Source of the DNA: Entophlyctis helioformis
Lineage: Eukaryota; Chytridiomycota; Chytridiomycetes; Chytridiales; Chytriomycetaceae
Length of the DNA stretch: 64,000 nucleotides
Direction of reading: 5' to 3'
NCBI GenBank assembly: GCA_025526915.1
Contig: JAHLKH010000008.1
Coordinates: 186,001 to 250,000, forward strand
Under the pieces are notes generated by a model that was not told where the DNA came from, made no database searches, and was given only the letters and a program-made list of their open reading frames with translations. Position numbers and translations under genes: made by a program. Below, one piece after another: positions 1 through 10,352 of the stretch (within the stretch, counting starts at the first letter, position 1; each line of letters opens with the position of its first letter).

Positions 1-277
1 AGATGACCAGACAAACGAGCACCACCCGCGCAATGAGCATGTGTATGGTGACATACGCAAAAGTCGAAACCGCGAGAAGCACCGTGTACACGCTGCAGCA
101 AAACAGCATTGAAAACAGCAGCCATGGAAGCGGCTTGCGCGATTTGAGGGCCAGGGCCAATGCCGAGACTGTGTTCCACAGGAGCAGTGGGACTGTAATG
201 GCACTCAGCAAGGCTGCCACATATTCCTCGGGCTGGTCAAAACGCGGCGGATCGAATGCCACGGCTGTAGCAACCAT
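1..277 (-). CDS. N-terminal part of a multi-pass membrane protein (runs off left edge)
   Basis: Reading the minus strand from an ATG at 277-275 gives an open frame of 92 codons with no stop before the window edge. The protein starts MVATAVAFDPPRFDQPEEY and then has three to four hydrophobic stretches (around residues 20-45, 50-72 and 74-92) separated by short basic loops such as KSRKP. This fits an integral membrane protein with a short N-terminal tail. I do not recognise the family, and the remaining sequence lies outside the window. No signal peptide is visible; the first transmembrane segment could act as the signal anchor. An upstream exon cannot be excluded. Confidence 0.55.
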   Translation of the reverse strand, partial: MVATAVAFDPPRFDQPEEYVAALLSAITVPLLLWNTVSALALALKSRKPLPWLLFSMLFCCSVYTVLLAVSTFAYVTIHMLIARVVLVCLVI

Positions 278-1260
278 GCTCTTCAGGATAATATGGCAAA
301 GAATATGGACTATTGTGAATGCAGGATGACATCATGCATGCTGGGCGCGTTGGTGGCTTGCTTCGGTTCTGCCACCGCACTCTTGACCAGATCAACTCAC
401 AGTGCCTGCCTCTGTGTGCCAGGCTCAACAATCGATATGCCAAGGCAGCTGACATCCAGGCGGCCATTGCATTCAAGACAGCAAAGCATGCCGATCCAGC
501 GTCAAGCTGGCGAGAGAGCCTTTTGGGATCTGCGCTGCCATGCGTACTGCACGCCATTCCTGAATGCACGGGTACGTTTCTCTGTTTCTGGATGCCCATT
601 GACACGGCCGCCATGCTGCTTGATTGCCTGCTGATTGCATGGATGCATGGCATGGCATGGCATTCCACAGAAGGTCAAGGCCAAGCGGTTCACCAAGCGC
701 TGCAACGCATGTCTATTCGCGGAAACGCTCTTGAGGGCATCATGAAGCTGGCAGGATCGACCACTGGAGATCGCGCATCTGCTGCATCTCAAGGCTGCTG
801 TGAATGCCTGGCGCATGGCGCACTCTGCAGACGGCACGATCCAGCGTGATGTCAGTCAGTCAGCCAGTCACGTGCCTCTCACGTGATCCGACCTCCATCC
901 GGCCACATCCAACATCAACATTCTCGGGATCCTCCCGATCAACCCCAACGGCCCACACACTTGTAGGTGGCATGCTTGCAGATGCGTGTGCGTCGTCTAC
1001 TTGTCATCCATGCAGGCTGCTGACCCTTATGGACTGGCATGATACGCAGGCCACAGGAATGGTTGCGAAAAGCAGCGATGACAAAGGTAGGCGACTGGCG
1101 ACTGGAGGCTGGCGGCTGGCAGCTGGCTGGGCAGCCATGCTTGCATGAATACCAGCACAGCAGGCACGATGCCCGTGGCATGCGCATGTGTTGCCATCAG
1201 CAGCCCCCACACACAGCAGACTGATGTGCTGACGCTGCGTGCGTGCGTGGCACGGCTTGA
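278..1260. other. Intergenic region; no supported gene
   Basis: This 1 kb lies between the left-edge membrane protein and the SAC-domain gene. A plus-strand ORF at 319-849 (176 codons) carries possible splice signals, a gtacgt donor near 570 and a cacag acceptor near 670, but it has no domain I recognise. Its ATG lies only 41 bp from the start of the divergent neighbour. I treat it as unsupported. The rest holds short palindromic GCATGC-rich sequence and nothing else identifiable. Confidence 0.4.
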
Positions 1261-1290
1261 ATGCGTCGGCACCTGCCGCAAACAACCAAC

Positions 1291-1324
<34 letters not shown>

Positions 1325-4276
1325 CAGACGCAGCCAACTTGTACATGACGCAGATAGGCTCGCTGGTGCTGGAGCCCATCCAAGCACCGCCCGAGTCTCG
1401 CATGCTGCTTGCCTTTGATCCGCTGGACGGCCGCTTTGCAGTCGAAGGTGCGTTGGGCTGTGGCTGCCGCTGATGCCGTTGTCCAAGCATGTGCCGGCTT
1501 GATTGGCCGCACCCATGGCGTGGCTCGCACTGACACACCGACTGCCACGTGCGATTGTGCGGCTGTGCGGGTCGCACACATGCGCTCATACTGCACCCAG
1601 ACCACTACGACACATACATCCCAACATCGCATCTGATTGCCAAGCAGCTCAAGTACTACGGCATTGTGGGCCTGCTGGATCTGGTGTTTGCAAAGTACAT
1701 CTTTGTGGTCGTTGGCCGCGAGATGGCCGCCACCACAGTCCACGGCACCGTGCGTGTCTGGCGCATCACCGCGGTCGAGGCCCTGCCGATCTGGAAGCAG
1801 GCTGTCGCTTTATCGCTGGATGAGGTCAGACGGCATTGGATCGCATGCACAGTGTCCCTGGCCCACAGCAGCCAGACAGGATGCTGACACTGGCATGGAT
1901 TGGTCATACTGCAGGAGGAGCACGAGCGCATCTGCCTGCGCGCCATCACCAACGAGCTCACCACGGGCAACCTGTACTTTTCACGCGACGTCGACCTCAC
2001 CAACGGCCCGCAGTCTGCATACAATCGCGGCGTGACCAGGCTGCTCAACAAGACGATCGACTCTGAGACGTACTTTGGCCGCATCAACAACCGCTTCTTC
2101 TGGAACAGGCATCTGCTCGAGCCCTTTCTGGGCATGGACACTCGCCAGTTTGTTTTACCCCTCATCTGCGGCCATGTTGGATCCACGATCTTGTCTCTAG
2201 ACGGCCCACCCGTGGCCATCATTCTCGTGTCGCGCATGAACCACTACCAGGCTGGCACGCGCTACTGGCGTCGCGGCGTCAACCAGAACGGCCATGCCGC
2301 CATGGAAGTGGAGACGGACGTGCTCGTTATGTACCACGGCGGGCTGGCGTCGTTTTGCATGATTCGAGGGTCGGTCCCGCTCATGTGGTCGCAGTCGGGC
2401 ATCTGCGATCCCATTCGCCGCCCGCCCATCGATCTGTCCTATGTGCGGTCGCCGGAATCCCTCCAGGCCATGACACGGCATTTCGAGTATCTCATGAGTA
2501 TCTACGGCAACAAAGTCGACGTCATTGACATGCTCGAGCGCCACCGCAGCAGTAGCACCGACATTGCCGATCTGAGCATTGCGTACGAGACTGCGCTGCG
2601 TGACTGGAACCATCCCTCAATCCGGTACTTGAAGCGATCAGCCGCAACACACCAGCTGCCATCGAGGCTTTATGGAGGAGATTCCCGAGCTTGTCAAGCA
2701 GCAAGGATACTTTCACGCGCGTCGCTCCAACGGACCCACGCCAGACCTGAGTGCCGTCGAACGCAAGCAGCTTGGTGTGATTCGTGTCAATTCGCTCGAC
2801 TGTGTGGACGAAACCAGCATCTCGCAGTTTTACATTGCACGACACACGCTCCAGGTGCTTCTGCGCGACGTTGGCAGCATCAAGACCGACTCCAGCCACC
2901 AGCCGTCGGCATCAAGACACAACGGACAACAGCAGTCTGAAGCCGTGAATCCCGGTGAATCGCCCAACCGACGCAACAGCATCTGGAACGTCGACTGCCA
3001 CGCGCCGTTCGACCCTGCGACAGAATTTGCCATCCGCAAGCTATGGGCAGATAACTCGGACGCGCTCAGCTGCTGCTACACGGGCACGCCCATGCTCTAC
3101 ACGGGTCGCATCAAGCCCATGATGTTCTCTGGCTTTTCCTTGCCCATCCTCATGCCCATCCGATCGACCTTTGTTGCATTGGCGCGCACCTACATGAGCC
3201 ACTTTCAAGACTTTAAGCGCCAGGACAACATCGAGTACTTTATGGGTCTGCTGGATGAGCATGCGACAACAGCCGTGGCTGTCCGGCGTCATGGCCGTAA
3301 CTACAGCTCGGAAAGCGCGTGGAGTGTTGACAGTGGCAGCGGCAACGAGACGAGCGGATTGCTTACACTTGGTGCGTCCACTGCGCTGCCCGCCCAGAGA
3401 AGCAGTTTGGTGACATCTCCCGAGCTTCAGGATAGTCGCCAATCCAACTCGTCGCCATCGTCTGTGACATCGTCGTCATACGTCCTTGCCTCGAGCCAAC
3501 CCCTCGTATCAGACAACGAGTTGTCAAGCGCGTTGGCCGCGAATGGCTCGGCATCCAATATCTACATCAACGAGTCTGGCTTGGCCAATGGATCGGGATA
3601 CGTGACACCGCCAGCCATGCAGAACGGCTCGTCGCGCGAGTCCATCACAGGCTCGCCGCCATCGCTGCCACAGCGCGTGTTTGGCTCGCAGATCTCTGCT
3701 CTCGGATCCGTCTTGTCTCCCACAACACCGCCGCCTGGACCCGACCCGCTTCCGGCTGACGGCGTGCCATCCTCAAAACCACCAACGCCGCCCGCTGTCA
3801 GCATTGCGCCAGCCAAGCTCGCGCGTTTGCAACGCACAGCGGCTATGCAAGGCGTCAAGTCGCAAATCCTACTCCGCAGGCGTCTCTCCCAGCACGAGCT
3901 CACGCAGCCCCCGCTCCTCTCCCTCATCCTCCTTTTCCGCAAGTTCACGGCACCGACACACGTCAACACGGCCCGCGACTTTGTCCTCGCCATGGTCTGG
4001 CTGGCCGTGTACTACCTATGCATGCGCATCCTGTCGTACCCGCCGTCGTTCTTTATCCGTCGGCCGCGTCGCCAGATCGACTGGTCGTCGCTGCCAGCGT
4101 ACACGCCGCCCGCGCCGCACGGCATTGCGATCTATGCTCGTCGGCACTCGTTGCCGCGCGCCGGCTCGGGCAACATGCTTGATGCGCAGGCTGCGACCTC
4201 TGCGATGCCAACGGCGCTGCCGTCCAGGCTGGGCGTCAACAGCAACCTGCAGAACCGCAAAATGAGTGGTCGGTAG
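1261..4276 (+). CDS. SAC-domain phosphoinositide phosphatase-like protein (Fig4/Sac1 type), predicted catalytically inactive
   Basis: Exons read 1261-1447, 1601-1824, 1915-about 2630, then about 2630-4276; the joins at 1447/1601 and 1824/1915 keep frame. The protein begins with an Asp run and follows the SAC layout of Fig4: LKYYGIVGLLDLVFAKYIFV, NLYFSRDVDLTN, NRFFWNRHLLEPF, AGTRYWRRGVN, RGSVPLMWSQSG. The P-loop that should read R-T-N-C-x-D-C-x-D-R-T is RVNSLDCVDETS at 2783-2818, so the catalytic Cys is Ser (codon 2792-2794) and the essential Arg is Glu (2810-2812). A Ser-rich linker and one hydrophobic segment near 3980-4030 (AMVWLAVYYLCMRIL) follow, suggesting a C-terminal membrane anchor. 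Between 2625 and 2672 the frame changes twice. Two missing bases would restore YLEAISRNTPAAIEAFMEEI-like sequence; a 31-nt intron is the less likely alternative. Known SAC proteins dephosphorylate phosphoinositides on endomembranes; this one is probably a scaffold. Confidence 0.8.
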
Positions 4277-4421
4277 TCGGCTTCATTTCCACGCCTTTCT
4301 CGTCCCTCTCCTTCGTTTTTTGTTCAGTCGTATCGAATACATTATACACATATATGAGCATGTCTGTGTGCGTCGCTTGCCGAAAGCATGGATGGTGTGC
4401 TTGTGAACCATGTATCACGCA

Positions 4422-5975
4422 TCACGCATCGACGCGCAAAGTGATGTTCTTGTAGTAGGTCGACTGGTCAACCGGCGTAGCCCACGAAGCGTCACTGCCG
4501 CCAAAGAACGTCTCGAACTGGATGCCAGCAAAGCCAAAGTCGCTCGTGCGCCAAGCGATCTGGTTGTATGCAAACACCTGCACGTCGTTGATGCGCACGG
4601 TGACGGAGCCGTCATTGCGGCCGAGCGTGTTGAGCTGAACCGTCTGCGAGACACGGTTCCAGGTGCCGCGCTGCCAGCGCCATGCACCTCGGCCCATCGA
4701 TGCGCCGTACTTGCCGTCACAGACTGTCAGCGGCGGCGCGGTGCAGAAGCCGGGCGTCTGTGCAGGGAAGTTGAGGTACAGGTAGATCTCACCGTCGCCG
4801 TTGGTCCGCCACTGTCGCCCATTGCCACATGTCAGCGATCGTGAGTGCAATGGGGTGGGTGGGGAGGAGATGGCGAGATGGCGAGATGGCAAGATGGCGC
4901 ACCATGTAGCGTGTCGAGAAACAGTTGTTGGAGATCCGGCCGCCTGAGCAGGACTCGTGGCCGCCGTACAGACCAGGAAGTTTGCCGCCGCGCTTAAAGT
5001 CAAACGTGGGTGGGAAGAAGATGTCCAAGTCCATTGTGAGCGTGCGGACACCAGTTAGGTCGAGCGGACGTGCATAGAACTAAGAAGTCGTTGTGTCAGA
5101 ATGCGTGTGCATGTGTTAGGTGATGGAGAGGCGAGACGTACGCCTGTGCCGCCGACTGCGGGTGCATTCTTGTGCCTGGGTTGACACTGCCAGCAGGATA
5201 GCTGCACCACACAACGCGTCAGCACAACGCGTGCCAGCCACACAGGCGAGTCATCCGTCACTCACAAGATCTCGAGGACCGTGGGACCGCCAGGCACGGC
5301 CGGGTCAGGCGAGAAGCGACGGTTGTATTCACCAAAGCCCTCGCGATAGATATTGAACGTGTCCAACGACCGGCTTCCAAAGTTTGGCAGCGACCACGTT
5401 GTGCCAGGCGGAGCGGCCACTCGAACACCGCTGCCCTCGCCGTTGTCGGGTTCCGAGCCGTTGCGCGACGGCTGTGATGGCGTTGACGGCGTGATGGGCA
5501 CGAGCGCAGAGGAACCGGCGGTAGCGTCGCAGTACGAGTCGGTACACGAGAGCGACTCGCAGTCGTCGCCGGTGATGCACGGGTATCCAAACGCGCAGCG
5601 AGTCGCACAAAGCGATGGACGACCGCAGTCGTACTCTGTGAGATATGTGAGATGCGTGTGTGAGTGAGTGAGTAAGTGAGTGAGTGTGTGTGTGATGGGT
5701 CGCAGGTGGTGAGTATACACGGAATGTGACGCGACGCGTACCAGCGTTGCAGATGCCCTGAGCGGGAACGGCCGTGGCCGAGGGAACGAGGAGACCTGCA
5801 TGCAGGGATCGCGGTGCGAGCGTATACAGGGAGAAGCAGGTGTGGTGTGTGCGAATGTGAGTGTGTCTGGCGGTGAGTGAGTGGCACGATGCGGTGTGGT
5901 TGATGACGCACTGGTAGCAAGAACAAGGATCACAAGCGAACGCGGGCCGCGCATCGAGAGAGTCGAGAACGTCAT
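4422..5975 (-). CDS. Secreted polysaccharide lyase family 14-like protein, copy 1 (apparent frameshift in exon 4)
   Basis: Six exons on the minus strand: 5975-5912, 5795-5742, 5635-5266, 5201-5142, 5079-4903, 4811-4422. The start gives a signal peptide (MTFSTLSMRGPRSLVILVLA), then a Cys-rich module with 10 Cys (CNAEYDC, CGRPSLCATRC, CESLSC), a short Ser/Pro linker and the lyase-like domain. Family hallmarks are RRFSPDPA, GGKLPGLYGG, CSGG, CFSTRYMWR, GEIYLYLNFPAQ and QFETFFGG. PL14 enzymes cleave uronate polymers; the substrate here is unknown. Exon 4 is 60 nt, against 61 nt in copies 2 and 3. The lost base shifts the frame and reaches TAA a few codons into exon 5. Either this copy is becoming a pseudogene or one base was miscalled. 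The rest of the frame is intact. Confidence 0.8.
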
Positions 5976-6189
5976 GATCAAGTGTGGGATCGTTTGTGAG
6001 GGTCTTTTCGTCCTGTTTCTTGGTGTTTTGGAGAGAAGGATAGAGATGGGATCCGGCGGGGAAGCACGCTCCTTTTATCGTTGCATGCCAACGACGTGTG
6101 CGACGTGCGAGCGAGACGAGCGACTGTCATGTTGTGCGCACAGGATGGTCGAGCAGAACACACCAGAAGGCGAGCGATGCCACGTCATT
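5517..6189. repeat. Direct duplicate, unit A (promoter plus 5' part of lyase copy 1)
   Basis: This 673-bp block matches 7621-8293 at a constant offset of 2104 bp with only a few mismatches (for example t/c at 5915 and t/c at 6128). It covers exons 1-2, introns 1-2, part of exon 3 and about 215 bp of upstream DNA. A second near-identical stretch joins exon 3 end and intron 3 (about 5200-5330 with 7271-7401). Confidence 0.9.
6071..6080 (-). promoter_or_regulatory. TATA-like box upstream of lyase copy 1
   Basis: Minus-strand cgataaaagg lies about 95 bp upstream of the ATG at 5975. The same element is found at 8175-8184 upstream of copy 2. Position and sequence suit a core promoter; this is a prediction. 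Confidence 0.45.
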
Positions 6190-6513
6190 GGCGTACCCAT
6201 CTATCTTGACGTCATCCTGGTGATCGCGCATGTACTCTTGCAAAGACTGCAAGACACTGAGCCAGCCGTCTTGCAGCACGAGCCGCAGCCTGACGCTCTC
6301 ACAGACCAGACCGGAAGAGATACTCACGATACATGATACAGAAGACGATCGAGAAAGTGCCAGTGGGATATGGGTTCATTACGTTTCAACAATATCAATC
6401 AATACACATGGCACGCACACAAGTGCACGTTCCAGAAACAAAGCTAGAAACAAATGGGAGGATGCTTGCCAGATGGACAGATGGACGGACACACAGCCAG
6501 AGAACACGGAACC

Positions 6514-8079
6514 TTACGCATCGACGCGCAGGCTAAAGTTCTTGTAGTAGGTCGACTGGTCAATAGGGGTCGCCCAGCTCGGGTCGCTGCCGCCAAAGAA
6601 GGTCTCAAACTCGATACCGGCGAAGCCAAAGTTGCTCGTGCGCCAAGCGATCTGGCCAAACGTCATGACCTGCACGCCGTTGACGCGCACCGTGACGGAG
6701 CCGTCGTTGCGTCCAATGGTGTTGAGCCGCACCGTCTGCGAGACGCGGTTCCACTGGCCGCGTTGCCAGCGCCACGAGCCGCGGGCCATTGATGTGCCGT
6801 AGTTGGGGTTGCAGATGGTGCGCGGCGGGACCTGGCAGAAAGCAGGGGTCTGTGCAGGGAAGTTGAGGTAGAGGTAGACCTCTGCGTCGCCGTTGGTTCG
6901 CCACTGGATTGCCAAGTTCACGCGTTAGCAGACGTGGAGGAGAGACGCAGAAGGGGGCGATGGGACTCACCATGTAGCGGGTCGAGAAGCAGTCATCGGA
7001 AGGGCGGCCGCCTGAGCAGGACTCGTGGCCGCCGTAGAGACCGGGAAGCTTGCCGCCGCGGTTGAAATTGAAGTTGCGTGGGAAGAAGATCTCAAAGTCG
7101 AAAGTGAGCGTGCGGACACCGGTCAGGTCGAGAGGACGTGCATAGAACTAAGAAGTCGTTGTGTCAGCAATGCTTGTACGCGTGTAAAGGAACACAAGTG
7201 GCGAGACCTACGCCTGTGCCGCCGATTGCCGGTGCTTCGCTGCTGCCCGGGTTGACACTGCCAGCAGGATAGCTGCACCACAGAACGCGTCAGCACAACG
7301 CGTGCCAGCCACACAGGCGAGTCATCCGTCACTCACAAGATCTCGAGGACCGTGGGACCGCCAGGCACGGCCGGGTCAGGCGAGAAGCGGCGGTTGCTTT
7401 GGCCGAATCCCTCCTTGTACACATTGAACCCAGCAATCGACCGACGGCTAAAGTTTGGCAGCGACCACGTTGTGCCTGGCCGAGCAACCGCCGAGTCACC
7501 ACCGCCTGTGCCAGGAGCAGGCGTGTCGGGAGAGGGCGTGTCGGGCGAAGATCCAGGGTCCGTCTCGGGATCGGTTGTTGGGGGAACAGGGTCAGACGGT
7601 GCAACGGGCGGTTGGCTGCCGGCGGTGGCGTCGCAGTACGAGTCGGTACACGAGAGCGACTCGCAGTCGTCGCCGGTGATGCACGGGTATCCAAACGCGC
7701 AGCGAGTCGCACAAAGCGATGGACGACCGCAGTCGTACTCTGTGAGATATGTGAGATGCGTGTGTGAGTGAGTGAGTAAGTGAGTGAGTGTGTGTGTGAT
7801 GGGTCGCAGGTGGTGAGTATACACGGAATGTGACGCGACGCGTACCAGCGTTGCAGATGCCCTGAGCGGGAACGGCCGTGGCCGAGGGAACGAGGAGACC
7901 TGCATGCAGGGATCGCGGTGCGAGCGTATACAGGGAGAAGCAGGTGTGGTGTGTGCGAATGTGAGTGTGTCTGGCGGTGAGTGAGTGGCACGATGCGGTG
8001 TGGTTGATGACGCACTGGCAGCAAGAACAAGGATCACAAGCGAACGCGGGCCGCGCATCGAGAGAGTCGAGAACGTCAT
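6514..8079 (-). CDS. Secreted polysaccharide lyase family 14-like protein, copy 2 (intact)
   Basis: Exons 8079-8016, 7899-7846, 7739-7337, 7272-7212, 7147-6971, 6903-6514, all with GT-AG borders and compatible phases. The start is placed at 8079 because it opens a signal peptide; an upstream TTG is ignored. Order: signal peptide, 10-Cys module (CNAEYDCGRPSLCATRCAFG), a Pro/Asp/Ser-rich linker with repeated PDTP motifs, then the PL14-like domain (GGKLPGLYGG, CSGGRP, CFSTRYMWR, EVYLYLNFPAQ, IEFETFFGG) ending RVDA. Signal, introns, Cys module and promoter are almost identical to copy 1, but the linker is longer and the last exon differs at many residues. Likely a secreted carbohydrate-active or carbohydrate-binding protein. 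Lyase activity is inferred from the family only. Confidence 0.85.
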
Positions 8080-8293
8080 GATCAAGTGTGGGATCGTTTG
8101 TGAGGGTCTTTTCGTCCTGTTTCTTGGTGTTTTGGAGAGAAGGATAGAGATGGGATCCGGCGGGGAAGCACGCTCCTTTTATCGTTGCATGCCAACGACG
8201 TGTGCGACGTGCGAGCGAGACGAGCGACTGCCATGTTGTGCGCACAGGATGGTCGAGCAGAACACGCCAGAAGGCGAGCGATGCCACGTCATT
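7621..8293. repeat. Direct duplicate, unit B (promoter plus 5' part of lyase copy 2)
   Basis: Partner of the block at 5517-6189. Identity stops abruptly after the shared cacgtcatt at 8293, where the two upstream regions become unrelated. Confidence 0.9.
8175..8184 (-). promoter_or_regulatory. TATA-like box upstream of lyase copy 2
   Basis: Identical to the element at 6071-6080 and at the same distance from the start codon, inside the duplicated promoter block. Confidence 0.45.
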
Positions 8294-8659
8294 TCGGCAC
8301 GGGTGGGTGTCTGCTTTTCATGTTGTGCGCACAGTGGTGATTTGACGTCATTTAGGTCATACGAGGGGGTGTAAACGGAGAGTGAAGCACATGATGTCAT
8401 CAAGGCGACTATGGGCAAGCCATCGCAAGCACTGCATGAATAGAGGGTCGGGAGTTGCTTCATGCAACATTTGTACGACCTGATTCGAGCCGGCCAAGCA
8501 ATCCATCAGGCAAGCAGACAGGTCGATGCATTCATTCATCGTGTGCAAGCAGCACCAGCCAGCCGCTGGCAGAAACACCACTTGTTCATTTGCGTGACAT
8601 GAGAGAGCTTTGCAGGACAAGACCGAGACCAACGATCATCACGCATCACGCATCACGCT

Positions 8660-10212
8660 TCAGTCAAACCACTTGTCGACCCGCAACATGATGTTCTTGT
8701 AGTAGGTCGACTGATCTTTTGGTGTGGCCCACGTGGTGTTACTGCCGCCAAAGAACGTCTCAAACTGGATGCCAACAAACCCAATGTCGATTGTGCGCCA
8801 GGCAATCTGGTTGTACGAAATGACTTGCTCGCCATTGACGCGCACCGTGACGGAGCCATCGGTGCGGCCGAGTGTGTTGAGCCGCACCGTCTGCGAGACA
8901 CGGTTCCACTGACCGCGTTGCCAGCGCCATGCACCTCGGCCCATCGACGTGCCGAATTTGGGATCGCAAATGGTGCGTGGAGGCACATAGCAGTACGACG
9001 GTGCCTGTGCAGCAAAGTTGAGGTAGAGGTAGATCTCGGCATCGCCGTTCTTGCGCCACTGGTGTGTCCAGCACGGTATCGGGATGCCAGTGTGAGAGCC
9101 GATGCGCGCAGACAGACAGAGGATGCGGGGCAATGGGGCTCACCATGTAGCGCGTCGAGAAGCATCTGCTCGAGTTGAGACCGCCTGAACAGAGCACATG
9201 CCCGCCATAGAGCCCGGGCAGCTTGCCGCCAATCACAAAGTTGAAGTCGCGTGGAAAGTACACTTCAAAGTCGAATGTGACGGTGCGAGCACCACTCAGA
9301 TTGATTGGCTGTGCATAGAACTAGTGGAGTGTTGGCTGTTGGTAGCATGCAGTCGCTGACAGCGTAACCAGCTGACAAGGGAAGATGAGGGCAGGGTGGA
9401 TTGCCAACTTACACCTGTGCCGCCGACTGCTGGTGCGAATTTGTTGAGCGGGTTGACACTGCCGGCCGGATAGCTGTCCAAACAAACACCGAATGAGTCG
9501 CCTTCAACGCAGACCAAAGCGCAACACACATCACGTTCACTCACAAGACTTCGAGCACGATGGGCTGCCCGTTGGGCGATGCTGGGTCGGGCGAGAAGCG
9601 GCGGTTGGTCAGCCCAAAACTCTCGTTGGCAATGCCAAACGCGCTGAGCGAGCGCCGGTTAAAGTTGGTGAGCTGCCAAAACGTTTCTGTCGAGCACGCG
9701 CCGGCCGAGCGGCATACAATGGCCGGGCCGGGGCCGATGTTGGGATCCGGCATGTCTGGCGCGTAAAACGGCGGCGGCGTGTCGAAGCCCTCCTCGCCGG
9801 CGGATGCGTCGCAGTAGCTGTTGCTACACGAGCGTGATTCGCAGTCGTCGTCTGTGGTGCATGGATAAGCGAAGGCGCATCGTGTTGGGCATATCGATGG
9901 GCGGCCGCAGTCATATTCTGGTTGTATGTGTGTGAATGTACGTGTGTATGGCGGGTTGCCAATGCGTTGGCATCGGCGAGATGGACAGATGGACGCGAGA
10001 TGGACGCGCATGGCATGGCTTACCGGCATTGCAGAGCTGATGGCCGTCTCCAGGCATGGCTCGAATCAGCGGCACTAGCATGCCTTTACATACATCAGTT
10101 TTAGCCTCGTCGCTCCCTTGGCGCATCCGCAGACAGCGAAAACACGCTAGAGTGACGACTTACTGGCAGCAATGGCCACACAGCGGATAAACGAGAGCGA
10201 GGCGTGCGACAT
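8660..10212 (-). CDS. Secreted polysaccharide lyase family 14-like protein, copy 3 (intact, divergent)
   Basis: Exons 10212-10164, 10074-10024, 9917-9545, 9473-9413, 9320-9144, 9058-8660. The same six-exon structure and phases as copies 1 and 2 show common descent. The leader MSHASLSFIRCVAIAA is unrelated in sequence to the leaders of copies 1 and 2 but still looks like a signal peptide. The Cys module is retained (LCNAEYDCGRPSICPTRC). The linker holds two extra Cys (CRSAGACSTETFW). The lyase-like domain shows VIGGKLPGLYGGHVLCSGG, CFSTRYMWR and QFETFFGG, and ends in KWFD instead of RVDA. This copy has not shared the recent homogenisation seen between copies 1 and 2. Confidence 0.85.
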
Positions 10213-10352
10213 GGTGCGAAATGTTATCTTGCGGGCAAAGGTGGAATTGCTTCGCAGTGACTCGACTGGGACGACTGAAAGCACATCACAGGGGGGTGGT
10301 GGTTCATTCGTGATGATGAAAATACCAAGCGTGATCTCGCACCATTAAAGCA

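Noticed and set aside
319..849. 176-codon plus-strand ORF with possible splice signals
   Set aside because: No recognised domain, and its start is 41 bp from the divergent membrane protein start; kept only as a note.
2625..2655. 31-nt intron in the SAC gene
   Set aside because: It would keep frame but removes a helix that two inserted bases restore, and is far below the intron lengths seen elsewhere.
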